DNA from: Candidatus Dojkabacteria bacterium
Lineage (GTDB): Bacteria > Patescibacteriota > Dojkabacteria > JAHIVN01
Direction of reading: 5' to 3'
Length of the DNA stretch: 36,738 nt
Assembly (NCBI GenBank): GCA_016932045.1
Contig: JAFGDO010000005.1
Location: 1 to 36,738, forward strand
The translations under genes were made by a program, and so were the position numbers. Shown one piece after another: positions 8,393 to 14,790 of this stretch (its first letter is position 1; every line of letters starts with the position of its first letter). The notes under the pieces were generated by a model that saw nothing but the letters and a program-made list of their open reading frames with translations, made no database searches and was not told where the DNA came from.

Positions 8393-8869
8393 TCAGCGCA
8401 TCCTCCAATCCATAAGATCTCCAAATATTCTTCTTATCGCTAATTCCGGAAACTGCCTACAAAAACTATCTAAATCTTGTTCAAATAGTCTCCTTACGAC
8501 TTCCATCTCGGGAGATAGACGAAACCCCCTAGCATCTACACCTCTCTGTCTTTTTTTACATTTACTCGACAATTTTACAAGCCCCGCCATCGCTTCTTTT
8601 GCTTTCTCCACTCTAAAGCTTGGAACATATGTACTTTTAACCATTTCGCTTACACACTCCTGGCCTGCTTCAAGTTGTTCATCAACTTCTCCATACGGTA
8701 TTGCTTCTACACCATAAGCAATAGCTACTAAGAAAGGCTGTAGTATTAGAGCTCTACTTTCTTCGTAAACATCTGTTTCATCTGGATAGGAAAAAACTAT
8801 CCCATCCGTATTTCTTCTGAAAAAGGATCTAAATCCGGTAGTTATCACCTGAATATCCCCCTTACTCAT
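8393..8869 (-). CDS. Hypothetical cytoplasmic protein
   Basis: 158 residues, not recognised. It is predicted to be mixed alpha/beta, without a signal peptide or membrane segment. The C-terminal half is rich in Arg and Lys (KCKKRQRG, FRLSPEMEVVRRLFEQDLD) and ends in DLMDWRMR. It lies 30 bases downstream of the frameshifted gene 8900-9393 on the same strand, so the two may form an operon. It belongs to the set of proteins here with even amino-acid composition and no visible family motif (see also 16522, 24333, 33270 and 34890). The open frame is real by length and composition; function is unknown. Confidence 0.55.
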   Translation of the reverse strand: MSKGDIQVITTGFRSFFRRNTDGIVFSYPDETDVYEESRALILQPFLVAIAYGVEAIPYGEVDEQLEAGQECVSEMVKSTYVPSFRVEKAKEAMAGLVKLSSKCKKRQRGVDARGFRLSPEMEVVRRLFEQDLDSFCRQFPELAIRRIFGDLMDWRMR

Positions 8870-8899
8870 CCTACCCTGTATCCCTATTGAACTAGCTAA

Positions 8900-9393
8900 T
8901 TATCTAAGCTGTACAAGAACTTCTTCAGCAGTTCTTAGTGGAGTCAGTAACATACTACCATCCATCTTTGCAGACAAAATTCTCATGTGTTGCCTACTTA
9001 AACCATGTGCTATTTCCTCAGCTAACAGGAAAGGAAAATAAGGACCATCAAGATGGTCCCTAAAATAGCTTCGCCTAAAAATGATTAATGGAGCCTGCCA
9101 GTAATACGTTCTGGCAGATAAAAGGAATTCTTATGACTTACAGCACCTTGAGCTATTTCTTCTACTAACTCTTGTTGAAAAACAGGATTTTTCGAAGGAT
9201 TTGATGCATCTACAATCGTTTGATTGAATTCTCTATCTGTAAGAAGCCTGATATCCTGCAGCACAAGGGCTAACCGATCAATCATGGGCCTAGATAATCC
9301 TTGAAAACGCGTAAGATTTTGCATTCTTTCAATTGTTGTTTCAAATACTACCTCAACTCTAGAAGCAGCACTTTCTTGAATACTCTCTACCAT
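8900..9393 (-). pseudogene. Hypothetical gene interrupted by a frameshift
   Basis: The first part, from the ATG at 9393, reads 102 residues and stops at 9085 with ...YLPERITGRLH. A second frame, open from 9130 to the stop at 8900, is strongly protein-like (TYYWQAPLIIFRR, YFPFLLAEEIAHGLSRQHM, LRTAEEVLVQLR) but has no start codon until its last third. Joining the two near 9100-9130 gives one protein of about 160 residues with a smooth transition. So either the gene carries a one-base indel, natural or from assembly, or the frame changes during translation. The frames overlap around a TTCCTTTTATC stretch. The product is not recognised; the N-terminal part looks helical. Confidence 0.6.
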
Positions 9394-9502
9394 TACTATT
9401 TATATCAACAATCCCATAGCATTATATCAAATTGAAATGACATTGATAAAATTAGTCCTTAGAATTTGTAGTTTTATCTTCACAGGTATTATTCTAGCCA
9501 CT

Positions 9503-10348
9503 TTAATTTCTTGTCTTAAATAACTTCACTTGCTGTTTATGTTTCTTCTTATGTATTTCAAAGTAACTTTTAAATACATCCATCTTAACCTGTGTGGGAT
9601 GCGTTTCAATAAATCTGAATAACCCAAGCCACTTTATGTAATCTACTTCAGTTGGTATGTTGCTTAAGCTAAATTTCAGTTCCCTAGTCAACTTATTTAA
9701 CTGCTTATAGGTAAATATATTCTGCAATATTTTTTTTAACGATTTATTCCAACCGTTGTAGCAATATGTAATAAAATCTCTGTACAAAGCATAATTTTTC
9801 TTATCAATATCCGGAGGTGATCTCTTCTTGAATAAGACTAGGACTATATCAACCGAGGGTACCGGATAAAAGTCATTACTTTTAAATTCATAAAGAATTT
9901 TTACTAAAAAAAGAGGTGACAAAAAAAGTGAAACTTGTGAATTTTCTTGGAAACGCTTTGCAGCTTCCTCTTGCAAAAAAAGATATGCTTCTTCAGGTGA
10001 ATTCTTACTAAACAAAAGTCTTCTTATTATATCAGCAGTGAAATTGAATGGAATATTAGAAAAGCATTTATATGAAAAAAAGGGTAGGTGATAGTTAAAG
10101 AAATCTTCATTCACCAACTCTAAATTAGGAAATTTACTTAATCTTTTCCTTGCTATTTTAAATAACTGCTGATCCTTTTCTAGAGAAATTACCTTTTTCG
10201 CGACTTCACACAAACGTTCAGTTATTGTCCCTGTTCCCGTACCAATTTCAAGGATGATATCATTCTTGCCAATGTTTGCTTTCTCTACCAAAAAGCTAAT
10301 AAGCTTCTCGCTTCGAATGAAATTTTGAGAATGTTGCAGCTTCCGCAT
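9503..10348 (-). CDS. erm: Erm-type 23S rRNA adenine-N6 methyltransferase
   Basis: 281 residues. Enzymes of this family methylate A2058 of 23S rRNA and so protect ribosomes from macrolides, lincosamides and streptogramin B. Visible motifs are SQNFIRS (7-13), the SAM-binding loop LEIGTGTGT (33-41), acidic E57 after the second strand, NED (80-82), and the catalytic motif NIPF with FTADIIRRLL (98-111). The Ile of NIPF, the EEAAKRF segment and the FYPVPSVDIVLVLF segment fit Erm better than the housekeeping enzyme KsgA, whose motif is usually NLPY. The small C-terminal helical domain is present. A leader peptide and two hairpins lie upstream (10350-10501), with the second hairpin ending one base before the ATG. 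Actual drug resistance is unproven. Confidence 0.82.
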   Translation of the reverse strand: MRKLQHSQNFIRSEKLISFLVEKANIGKNDIILEIGTGTGTITERLCEVAKKVISLEKDQQLFKIARKRLSKFPNLELVNEDFFNYHLPFFSYKCFSNIPFNFTADIIRRLLFSKNSPEEAYLFLQEEAAKRFQENSQVSLFLSPLFLVKILYEFKSNDFYPVPSVDIVLVLFKKRSPPDIDKKNYALYRDFITYCYNGWNKSLKKILQNIFTYKQLNKLTRELKFSLSNIPTEVDYIKWLGLFRFIETHPTQVKMDVFKSYFEIHKKKHKQQVKLFKTRN

Positions 10349-10349
10349 G

Positions 10350-10402
10350 ATACCATTCGTAACAATTTAGATAGATGAAAAGACCATCTAAACGAATGGT
10401 AT
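10350..10402 (-). promoter_or_regulatory. Start-sequestering hairpin of the erm leader
   Basis: On the minus strand ATACCATTCGT (10402-10392) pairs perfectly with ACGAATGGTAT (10360-10350); an inner TTTAGAT/ATCTAAA pairing extends it. The hairpin ends one base before the erm ATG, so it would hide the initiation region. No T-run follows, which favours translational rather than transcriptional attenuation. Confidence 0.7.
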
Positions 10403-10450
10403 GTATGAATGCTTAAATATGAAGTGGTAGATTCTATATAGGCGCCAACT

Positions 10451-10486
10451 GTACCAAACGTCTAGAGGTTACAAGTTGTTCGGTAC
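10451..10486 (-). promoter_or_regulatory. First hairpin of the erm leader, overlapping the leader peptide
   Basis: GTACCGAAC (10486-10478) pairs with GTTTGGTAC (10459-10451), nine pairs including one G-U. The left arm is codons 6-8 of the leader peptide, so a stalled ribosome would open it. The freed right arm has TGGTA, which can pair with TACCA in the left arm of the start-sequestering hairpin. Confidence 0.6.
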
Positions 10487-10501
10487 AAAACAAATACCCA
10501 T
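10469..10501 (-). CDS. Erm leader peptide, 10 residues
   Basis: The reading frame is MGICFVPNNL followed by TAA. It begins with MGI and carries the hydrophobic run ICFV. In known Erm leader peptides a comparable run (IFVI in ErmCL, IAVV in ErmAL1) is where the macrolide-bound ribosome stalls. The distance to the erm ATG (about 120 bases) and the placement of a hairpin over codons 6-8 fit the family layout. It is shorter than the known leaders, and stalling after only about six residues would be unusually early. A TATAAT at 10540-10535 lies 33 bases upstream. The coding call rests on context rather than length. Confidence 0.55.
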   Translation of the reverse strand: MGICFVPNNL

Positions 10502-10534
10502 AGAACTTTGTGTGGTTAATGTAAATGTGAAGTA

Positions 10535-10540
10535 ATTATA
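10535..10540 (-). promoter_or_regulatory. -10 box for the erm leader transcript
   Basis: TATAAT on the minus strand, overlapping the stop codon of the upstream gene (10536-11063). The -35 side (TGGATT at 17-base spacing) is weak. It gives a leader mRNA beginning about 27 bases before the leader peptide. Confidence 0.5.
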
Positions 10541-11063
10541 CCCAAAAAAGCATCCATAATCCAGATACAGCCATCAGTATACTAAGTATAAAGTCAATTA
10601 ATTTTGTCTTATCTCCGTATCTTTTTGAAATAGCTAGTTTTACAATAAAATAAGCACTCGAAATCAAATTATTAAGTGAGAAAAGTACAAAGATAGCTCT
10701 AACCATATCCCTCTCAAGCTTTGCTATGAAATGAATAAATAAAGACATAAGTATACCTAAAGTGAAACCAAATACGACATAAAATGCAGGATGGTCATAA
10801 TCAATTGGTTCATGGGACTCACTTATGATAACTTCTTTGCGACAATTTTTCTTCAGCTTAGAATAAAGATGTTCCAGATTTTCAAGGCCATTAAGAATTA
10901 AAGTCTCTCTATTTGTTTTAATTATCCTTATTTCACGTATAGTTTCTCTTGAATTAATTGTCACATTCAATATAGAAATATCACTATAAAGTATCTTTTC
11001 TTTTTTGGCTCCATATTGTCTTTCAATATATTGATCAAAGATGGATACTCTAAGAAGTTCCAA
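10536..11063 (-). CDS. Membrane protein with an N-terminal PH-like region
   Basis: 175 residues. The first 75 or so are alternating strands (VSIFDQYIERQYGAKKEKILYSDIS..., EIRIIKTNRETLILNG) that look like the bacterial PH-type domain found in many small membrane proteins. Hydrophobic segments follow at about residues 92-112, 119-140 and 152-174, so roughly three transmembrane helices. It starts 4 bases after the stop of the 65-residue membrane protein upstream, so the two form an operon from the promoter at 11291-11319. Its end overlaps the -10 box of the erm leader, so read-through could also feed erm. Function unknown. Confidence 0.6.
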   Translation of the reverse strand: MELLRVSIFDQYIERQYGAKKEKILYSDISILNVTINSRETIREIRIIKTNRETLILNGLENLEHLYSKLKKNCRKEVIISESHEPIDYDHPAFYVVFGFTLGILMSLFIHFIAKLERDMVRAIFVLFSLNNLISSAYFIVKLAISKRYGDKTKLIDFILSILMAVSGLWMLFWV

Positions 11064-11067
11064 AGAA

Positions 11068-11265
11068 TCAAAAGATCTTAACGTAATTAAGATACAGCAG
11101 ACTCAGAAACAGAATATAAAGTAATATAAAAATCATCAAAATCAAAAAACTTCCGGCAGGGATGAGAATCGATGTCAGGATCAATCCAGAAGTTGAACTA
11201 ACAGATAATCGTAAAAAGGCATGCTTTCTCCTCTTTATTTCTTTGTGTGATATTGAATACTTCAT
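11068..11265 (-). CDS. Small membrane protein
   Basis: 65 residues: a basic N-terminus (KEIKRRKHAFLR) followed by hydrophobic sequence from about residue 18 to 62, enough for two transmembrane helices separated near IPAGS. It has a good promoter (TTGTGC, 17 bases, TAGAAT) and sits 4 bases ahead of the next membrane protein gene, which supports its being real and forming a two-gene operon. No family recognised. A partner or stability role for the downstream membrane protein is possible but unproven. Confidence 0.5.
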   Translation of the reverse strand: MKYSISHKEIKRRKHAFLRLSVSSTSGLILTSILIPAGSFLILMIFILLYILFLSLLYLNYVKIF

Positions 11266-11290
11266 AAGACTTTGATATTAAGGCTTATTC

Positions 11291-11319
11291 ATTCTAGCCA
11301 GGCTTGGAACTGAGCACAA
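11291..11319 (-). promoter_or_regulatory. Promoter of the 11265-10536 operon
   Basis: On the minus strand TTGTGC (11319-11314), a 17-base spacer and TAGAAT (11296-11291); the leader would be about 19 bases. It is divergent from the promoter at 11339-11367, with only 19 bases between the two -35 boxes. Confidence 0.6.
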
Positions 11320-11338
11320 GAGCGAACCAATATATCCT

Positions 11339-11367
11339 TTGACAATTGCAATTCGAGATTTTATACT
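11339..11367 (+). promoter_or_regulatory. Consensus promoter, fixes the start at 11396
   Basis: TTGACA (11339-11344), a 17-base spacer and TATACT (11362-11367). The TTG of the -35 box is also the first possible start codon of the longest frame, so the true start must be the ATG at 11396. Confidence 0.8.
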
Positions 11368-11395
11368 GGAATATATAACATTTGATAGACTTCAA

Positions 11396-12118
11396 ATGCC
11401 TAAAGATCAAAAAGATACCCGTATCAGAATATTTAATTATCGAATTTCTAGATTAGTTCTTATTGGAACTGCACTGATAGCTGTGTTGTTAATGTCTTGG
11501 ACTTTATATAAACTCCTCTGGAAAAAATCAGAGGAAGCAAAGATAGTAAAAATCGAAGACGAGAATGAGGAAGAGAAACCAAAAGATACTACATCTCTCG
11601 AGCCAGCTGAGGATGAAGAGTTCTTTGAGTTTCTTGATTATGATAGTGAGAAAATAATGAAACTGATTGTTCCCGAAGGTACAACTTTTAAAGAGGGTAC
11701 ATCTAATGACACAAAGTGGTTTATAGGGGACTATGGTAAATCTGAAATAAGAGGTCATGTAAATACAACTCCGCTAGATATAAATGGGGATTGCAACAAA
11801 TACACAGAAAAATTTCTTTCCCACCTTGGCGACTCCGGAGATGGGTATGTGAAATATACTCATAAGAATGGTGCAGTTGCCTGTGTGTGGGAGGGGTACG
11901 ACACTGATATGGGAGTTTATGTTGAAGAATTTTATATAGTGAATTATGAGGTTGAGTACAATCTTGTAGTTACAAATCCTGTTAACGAAGATACTGAGAA
12001 ATCAGCCAAAAAGATCAAGATAAGAGCAAGGGGAGTGTTAGATGTTGGCGATCTAGAACTCAGGATTTTCGACGGATTTGAAAGTGGTGATATGGCAGCA
12101 TGGACAATGTTTATATAA
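11396..12118 (+). CDS. Single-pass anchored extracellular protein, unknown function
   Basis: 240 residues from the ATG at 11396. A basic N-terminus (KDTRIRIFNYRISR) precedes one transmembrane helix (about 20-40), then a strongly acidic linker (about 50-80, rich in Glu and Asp), then a beta-rich external domain with two Cys (GDCNKY, GAVACVW) that may form a disulfide. The extreme C-terminus, FDGFESGDMAAW, resembles the opening of the jelly-roll domains often found in candidate-phyla surface proteins (a D-F-E-S-G-D-x-x-x-W pattern), but here it ends the protein. That could mean a truncated domain or chance. It has a consensus promoter of its own. Confidence 0.6.
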   Translation: MPKDQKDTRIRIFNYRISRLVLIGTALIAVLLMSWTLYKLLWKKSEEAKIVKIEDENEEEKPKDTTSLEPAEDEEFFEFLDYDSEKIMKLIVPEGTTFKEGTSNDTKWFIGDYGKSEIRGHVNTTPLDINGDCNKYTEKFLSHLGDSGDGYVKYTHKNGAVACVWEGYDTDMGVYVEEFYIVNYEVEYNLVVTNPVNEDTEKSAKKIKIRARGVLDVGDLELRIFDGFESGDMAAWTMFI

Positions 12119-12209
12119 TTTCCGCTTTATACCTTAACTGTAGTGCCAAGTTCTAGACGAAGTCGTAACTATGCTAGAAAACAGAAGTTTTACATCCCTT
12201 ATATATTAA

Positions 12210-12938
12210 TTAGGATAATTTATTTTGCAAAAAATCCTTGGCACATTCGAATTCTCTAACATCTCTCATCACTTGCTTTTTTATATTTAAATATATTACT
12301 TTCCAGTGCTCAAATAAATCTTTATTTGAAATGATTAGGAAAACATTTTTAGTCTTTAGATGTTCCTTTGAGTTATCGTTGGAAACCTTTATTTTACTAT
12401 TAAAAAAGAAATTATGTGCAGCTGTATTACGATTCTGCCAAAATATTTCTCCAATACTTTTTTTATAAGATGTATATCTCCTGGTTAGCTTTACCCAGAA
12501 CTTGTTGAAAGTTTTTTCGCTAGGATTATCTCTTACTGATAAACAATCACTATTTAAAATATTTCCAAATTCCTTCATCTTCATATTTATCTTTTTTTTC
12601 TTAAGGCAGCTCTCTAGTTTTTCTTTTTGTGATTCTTTATATTCTTCAGATTGGAAATAACCATTACTACTAATAAATCCCAAGAGCTCCATTCCTATTA
12701 ATAATAAAATAAAAATTGAATAATTTAAACCACCGCTATCATTTTTATTTGTATGGCTCCTAGCAAGCATAGTCTCAATATCTTTAATATACCACTTGTC
12801 TAAATAGCTAAAAAAATTCTCCCACCAATTTAAATTATCATCATGATTATTATATTTATCTAGTTGCATCTGAGAAGCTCCAGTGCAACCTTGCATCATT
12901 TTCTCATAACCAGCAGTTCTAACTTCGAGCCTATTCAT
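12210..12938 (-). CDS. Hypothetical protein, possible HEPN-type domain
   Basis: 242 residues from the ATG at 12938; a TTG nine bases earlier is less likely. Mostly helical, with a hydrophobic helix at about 72-92 (GLNYSIFILLLIGMELLGF). Near residue 170 it has RNTAAH, an R-x4-H motif inside a helix-rich context. That is the active-site signature of HEPN RNases and their relatives, common in toxins and abortive-infection systems. The rest is Lys-rich and not recognised. No antitoxin-like partner is adjacent: the neighbours are an anchored protein and a GIY-YIG protein. The -10 TATAAT is at 12975-12970. HEPN is a suggestion from a short motif. Confidence 0.45.
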   Translation of the reverse strand: MNRLEVRTAGYEKMMQGCTGASQMQLDKYNNHDDNLNWWENFFSYLDKWYIKDIETMLARSHTNKNDSGGLNYSIFILLLIGMELLGFISSNGYFQSEEYKESQKEKLESCLKKKKINMKMKEFGNILNSDCLSVRDNPSEKTFNKFWVKLTRRYTSYKKSIGEIFWQNRNTAAHNFFFNSKIKVSNDNSKEHLKTKNVFLIISNKDLFEHWKVIYLNIKKQVMRDVREFECAKDFLQNKLS

Positions 12939-13017
12939 CGGTATCAAAAAAAGATATTAATTATTTTACATTATACTTGAGATAAAAGAGATTTTACAGA
13001 AATATATAAAGAATAAG

Positions 13018-13275
13018 TTATTTTAACAACCTCTTTTTCATAAAAGCATTTCCCGAACCGACTTTTAGATACTTCTCGAATTTTAAAGCTAACTTTCTAT
13101 CTGAGAATGCAATATAAGTTTCTACCTTCCAGGGTCTAAACTTACTTGTGTGTTTAGATAAACCTTCGTTGTGTTCTTTTAGTCGCTTGTCTAGATCAGA
13201 TGTAAAACCAACATAGATTTGCTCTGGTAAAGCCTCACTTCTTAAGATGTAGACATAGTACATAAAATAGTACAT
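13018..13275 (-). CDS. GIY-YIG domain protein, YhbQ/UPF0213 type
   Basis: 85 residues (81 if it starts at the second Met, 13263). It is a stand-alone GIY-YIG nuclease-superfamily domain: YYVYILRS for the GIY strand, IYVGFTSDLDKRLKEHN for the YIG strand and catalytic Arg, and a Glu in LKFEKYLKVGSG. The length is normal for the single-domain UPF0213 group, whose members are linked to DNA repair or structure-specific cleavage. It ends next to the hairpin-rich DNA beside tRNA-Phe, which may be chance. The family call is firm, the biological role not known. Confidence 0.85.
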   Translation of the reverse strand: MYYFMYYVYILRSEALPEQIYVGFTSDLDKRLKEHNEGLSKHTSKFRPWKVETYIAFSDRKLALKFEKYLKVGSGNAFMKKRLLK

Positions 13276-13306
13276 AAAATTTTAGTGATATGGGGTTTCT
13301 AGTAGG

Positions 13307-13443
13307 GTTTGGTGTTCTACTACGCTCTTCGAAGAATCTCAGAGCTTCGTAGAACACTCATACTTCGAACAAATTTTCTCTCGCTTAGTAACTGGCTTGC
13401 CATACGAAGCAAATTTAAGCAGAGCGAAAATTTGCGAAGTATG
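13307..13443. repeat. Two long imperfect hairpins abutting the 3' end of tRNA-Phe
   Basis: Hairpin one pairs GTGTTCTAC (13312-13320) with GTAGAACAC (13349-13357), extended by GCTCT/AGAGC. Hairpin two pairs CATACTTCG (13359-13367) and AAATTTTC (13371-13378) with GAAAATTT (13426-13433) and CGAAGTATG (13435-13443); its right arm overlaps the encoded CCA of tRNA-Phe. No protein is coded here that I can support. Confidence 0.7.
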
Positions 13444-13517
13444 GTGCCGAGGGCCAGGATCGAACTGGCGACACCGCGATTTTCAGTCGCGTGCTCTACC
13501 AACTGAGCTACCTCGGC
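13442..13517 (-). tRNA. tRNA-Phe(GAA) with encoded CCA
   Basis: A complete cloverleaf on the minus strand: acceptor GCCGAGG/CCTCGGC, D-stem GCTC/GAGC, anticodon stem CGCGA/TCGCG with loop CTGAAAA, T-stem GCCAG/CTGGC around TTCGATC, discriminator A and CCA, 76 bases in total. The anticodon GAA reads Phe. Its first 18 bases are repeated at 13642-13659. Confidence 0.97.
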
Positions 13518-13518
13518 A

Positions 13519-13659
13519 TTGATAACGTCACTTTTGAAAAGAACCCCTTAAAAGCTCTACTCCCGATTCGGCAAGCTCATCGGGACTAATTCGCTCTAGT
13601 TTTCGACTGCATTCCATTTGTCTCAAACTGATCTCATTGAGCAACTGAGCTACCTCGGC
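13519..13659 (-). repeat. Partial duplication of the tRNA-Phe 5' end with a hairpin-rich insert
   Basis: The 18 bases GCCGAGGTAGCTCAGTTG, acceptor 5' strand to D-loop, occur at 13659-13642 and again as the start of the intact tRNA 142 bases downstream. The DNA between has a TCCCGAT/ATCGGGA hairpin and a CTCAA/TTGAG hairpin. A TATAAT (13673-13668, minus strand) lies just before the remnant, as if the original tRNA promoter now precedes the remnant. Confidence 0.7.
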
Positions 13660-13670
13660 TATAATCAATT

Positions 13671-13741
13671 ATACGATTATTCAGTTAAAAATTATACAAT
13701 TTAGTACTAAATCGCATAATTGAATCATCGAATAATCGTAT
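13671..13741. repeat. Nested AT-rich palindrome
   Basis: Three inverted repeats nest in 71 bases: ATACGATTATTC/GAATAATCGTAT (12 bp, perfect), AATTAT/ATAATT, and the central perfect palindrome ATTTAGTACTAAAT. It lies between tRNA-Phe and the methyltransferase gene. It may be a hairpin element or a weak bidirectional terminator. The rest of this gap, to 13822, shows only the intergenic words seen elsewhere (GGCAATGCAACAATGTAGCAATGG). Confidence 0.7.
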
Positions 13742-13822
13742 CATTACAAATATAACATTGAGATTATACCTTGCTTCAATCCTTCCTGGCAACAAACGGC
13801 AATGCAACAATGTAGCAATGGT

Positions 13823-14569
13823 TTACACCTTCTCCAGCACCAAAAAGTGCGACAACCCCAGCCTATTTAGATATGTTTTTTCGAGAATTCTAAAGAACTT
13901 TTGGATCAACCATCCAAAAATCGGAATCTTACTCGCCAGTTTATCAAAACCCGGAAAAACTCCCTGATAGTGAACCTTCCTGTAGCTGACTCCTTTAATA
14001 AGATTGAAGATATCTTTTCTATAATAGTTTCTTACATGAGGTGTCATCTGTTCGTAAATGGCTTTAGGGAAATAAGTGACAAGTGGAATGTTTCCAAATC
14101 TATACTTATCAGCCCAGAAAACTCCATGTGTTTCAAATGGCCATAATTTGTTTGGTGCAAAAATTACAACCTTGCCACCTGGTTTTAATACACGGAATGC
14201 CTCTGAAATCGTTTTCTCATCATCTTCGACATGTTCTATTACTTCATGAAGCCATACTATGTCAAATGTATCTCTTCGAAAGGGCAAATTTTCTGCTGGA
14301 GCTACCTGAACATTTTTAAATCTTTCATGTGCTATCTTTATCTTTTCTTCGTCTACATCAACGCCGTAAACCTCTGCATCAAGCCCTTTAAATTGTCTAA
14401 GAAACATTCCAACTCCGCAGCCAATATCAAGCACTTTTTTGCCTTTAAAATCTACTCTTTTCTTTACAAGATTCAAGCGATGATCAAGACCACTTGTCCA
14501 TTCAAGAGAAGGACTTCCATATTTCACACCCCGATAACTTTTTGCGCTTTTCTGCCAATTCTCAGCCAT
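13823..14569 (-). CDS. SAM-dependent methyltransferase, class I
   Basis: 248 residues from the ATG at 14569; the longer frame begins with a TTG that falls in promoter-like DNA. The Rossmann-type SAM site is clear: VLDIGCGVGMFLRQF, then acidic VYGVDVDEEK, then APAENLPFRRDTFDIVWLHEVIEHVED and FRVLKPGG, the standard order of a Methyltransf_11/UbiE-type fold. The last 80 residues hold aromatic and basic helices (IPIFGWLIQKFFRILEKTYL) that may sit on the membrane. That fits methylation of a lipid, quinone or glycan precursor, but the substrate cannot be read. No operon partner. Confidence 0.85.
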   Translation of the reverse strand: MAENWQKSAKSYRGVKYGSPSLEWTSGLDHRLNLVKKRVDFKGKKVLDIGCGVGMFLRQFKGLDAEVYGVDVDEEKIKIAHERFKNVQVAPAENLPFRRDTFDIVWLHEVIEHVEDDEKTISEAFRVLKPGGKVVIFAPNKLWPFETHGVFWADKYRFGNIPLVTYFPKAIYEQMTPHVRNYYRKDIFNLIKGVSYRKVHYQGVFPGFDKLASKIPIFGWLIQKFFRILEKTYLNRLGLSHFLVLEKV

Positions 14570-14599
14570 GATGAATATACTATAAATAAACACGATCAA

Positions 14600-14790
14600 T
14601 TTTATACTAAGTATTACAAGGAAACAAATAGACTAGAAATTAGATAGCTAGATGGCTTGATAGTTAGATGGTCAATAATTTGTTTAACCATCCTACTATC
14701 CGGCTATCCAAAACATAAAAATGTGAAAAGACGACAATATAAAAATTCGGCGATAAAGTAATTGAATAAAAATGGAAACGTATCACTGAG
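14600..14790. repeat. Intergenic imperfect inverted repeat
   Basis: AGATGGCTTGATAGTTAGATGG and its diverged inverted copy CCATCCTACTATCCGGCTATCC (about 14649-14710) face each other around a short AT-rich spacer. The words match those at about 4590-4620 and 15940-15960. Confidence 0.5.

Noticed and set aside
9085-9135. Programmed ribosomal frameshift as the explanation of the split gene
   Set aside because: No good X-XXY-YYZ slippery heptamer in the right phase and no clear stimulatory structure; a simple indel is more likely.
9503-10348. KsgA (16S rRNA dimethyltransferase) as the identity of the methyltransferase
   Set aside because: NIPF rather than NLPY, SQNF-IRS, and the Erm-like C-terminal region plus an attenuator leader favour Erm; KsgA remains the main alternative.
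13309-13506. Open frames on both strands across tRNA-Phe
   Set aside because: They translate the tRNA and its flanking hairpins; there is no natural protein composition.
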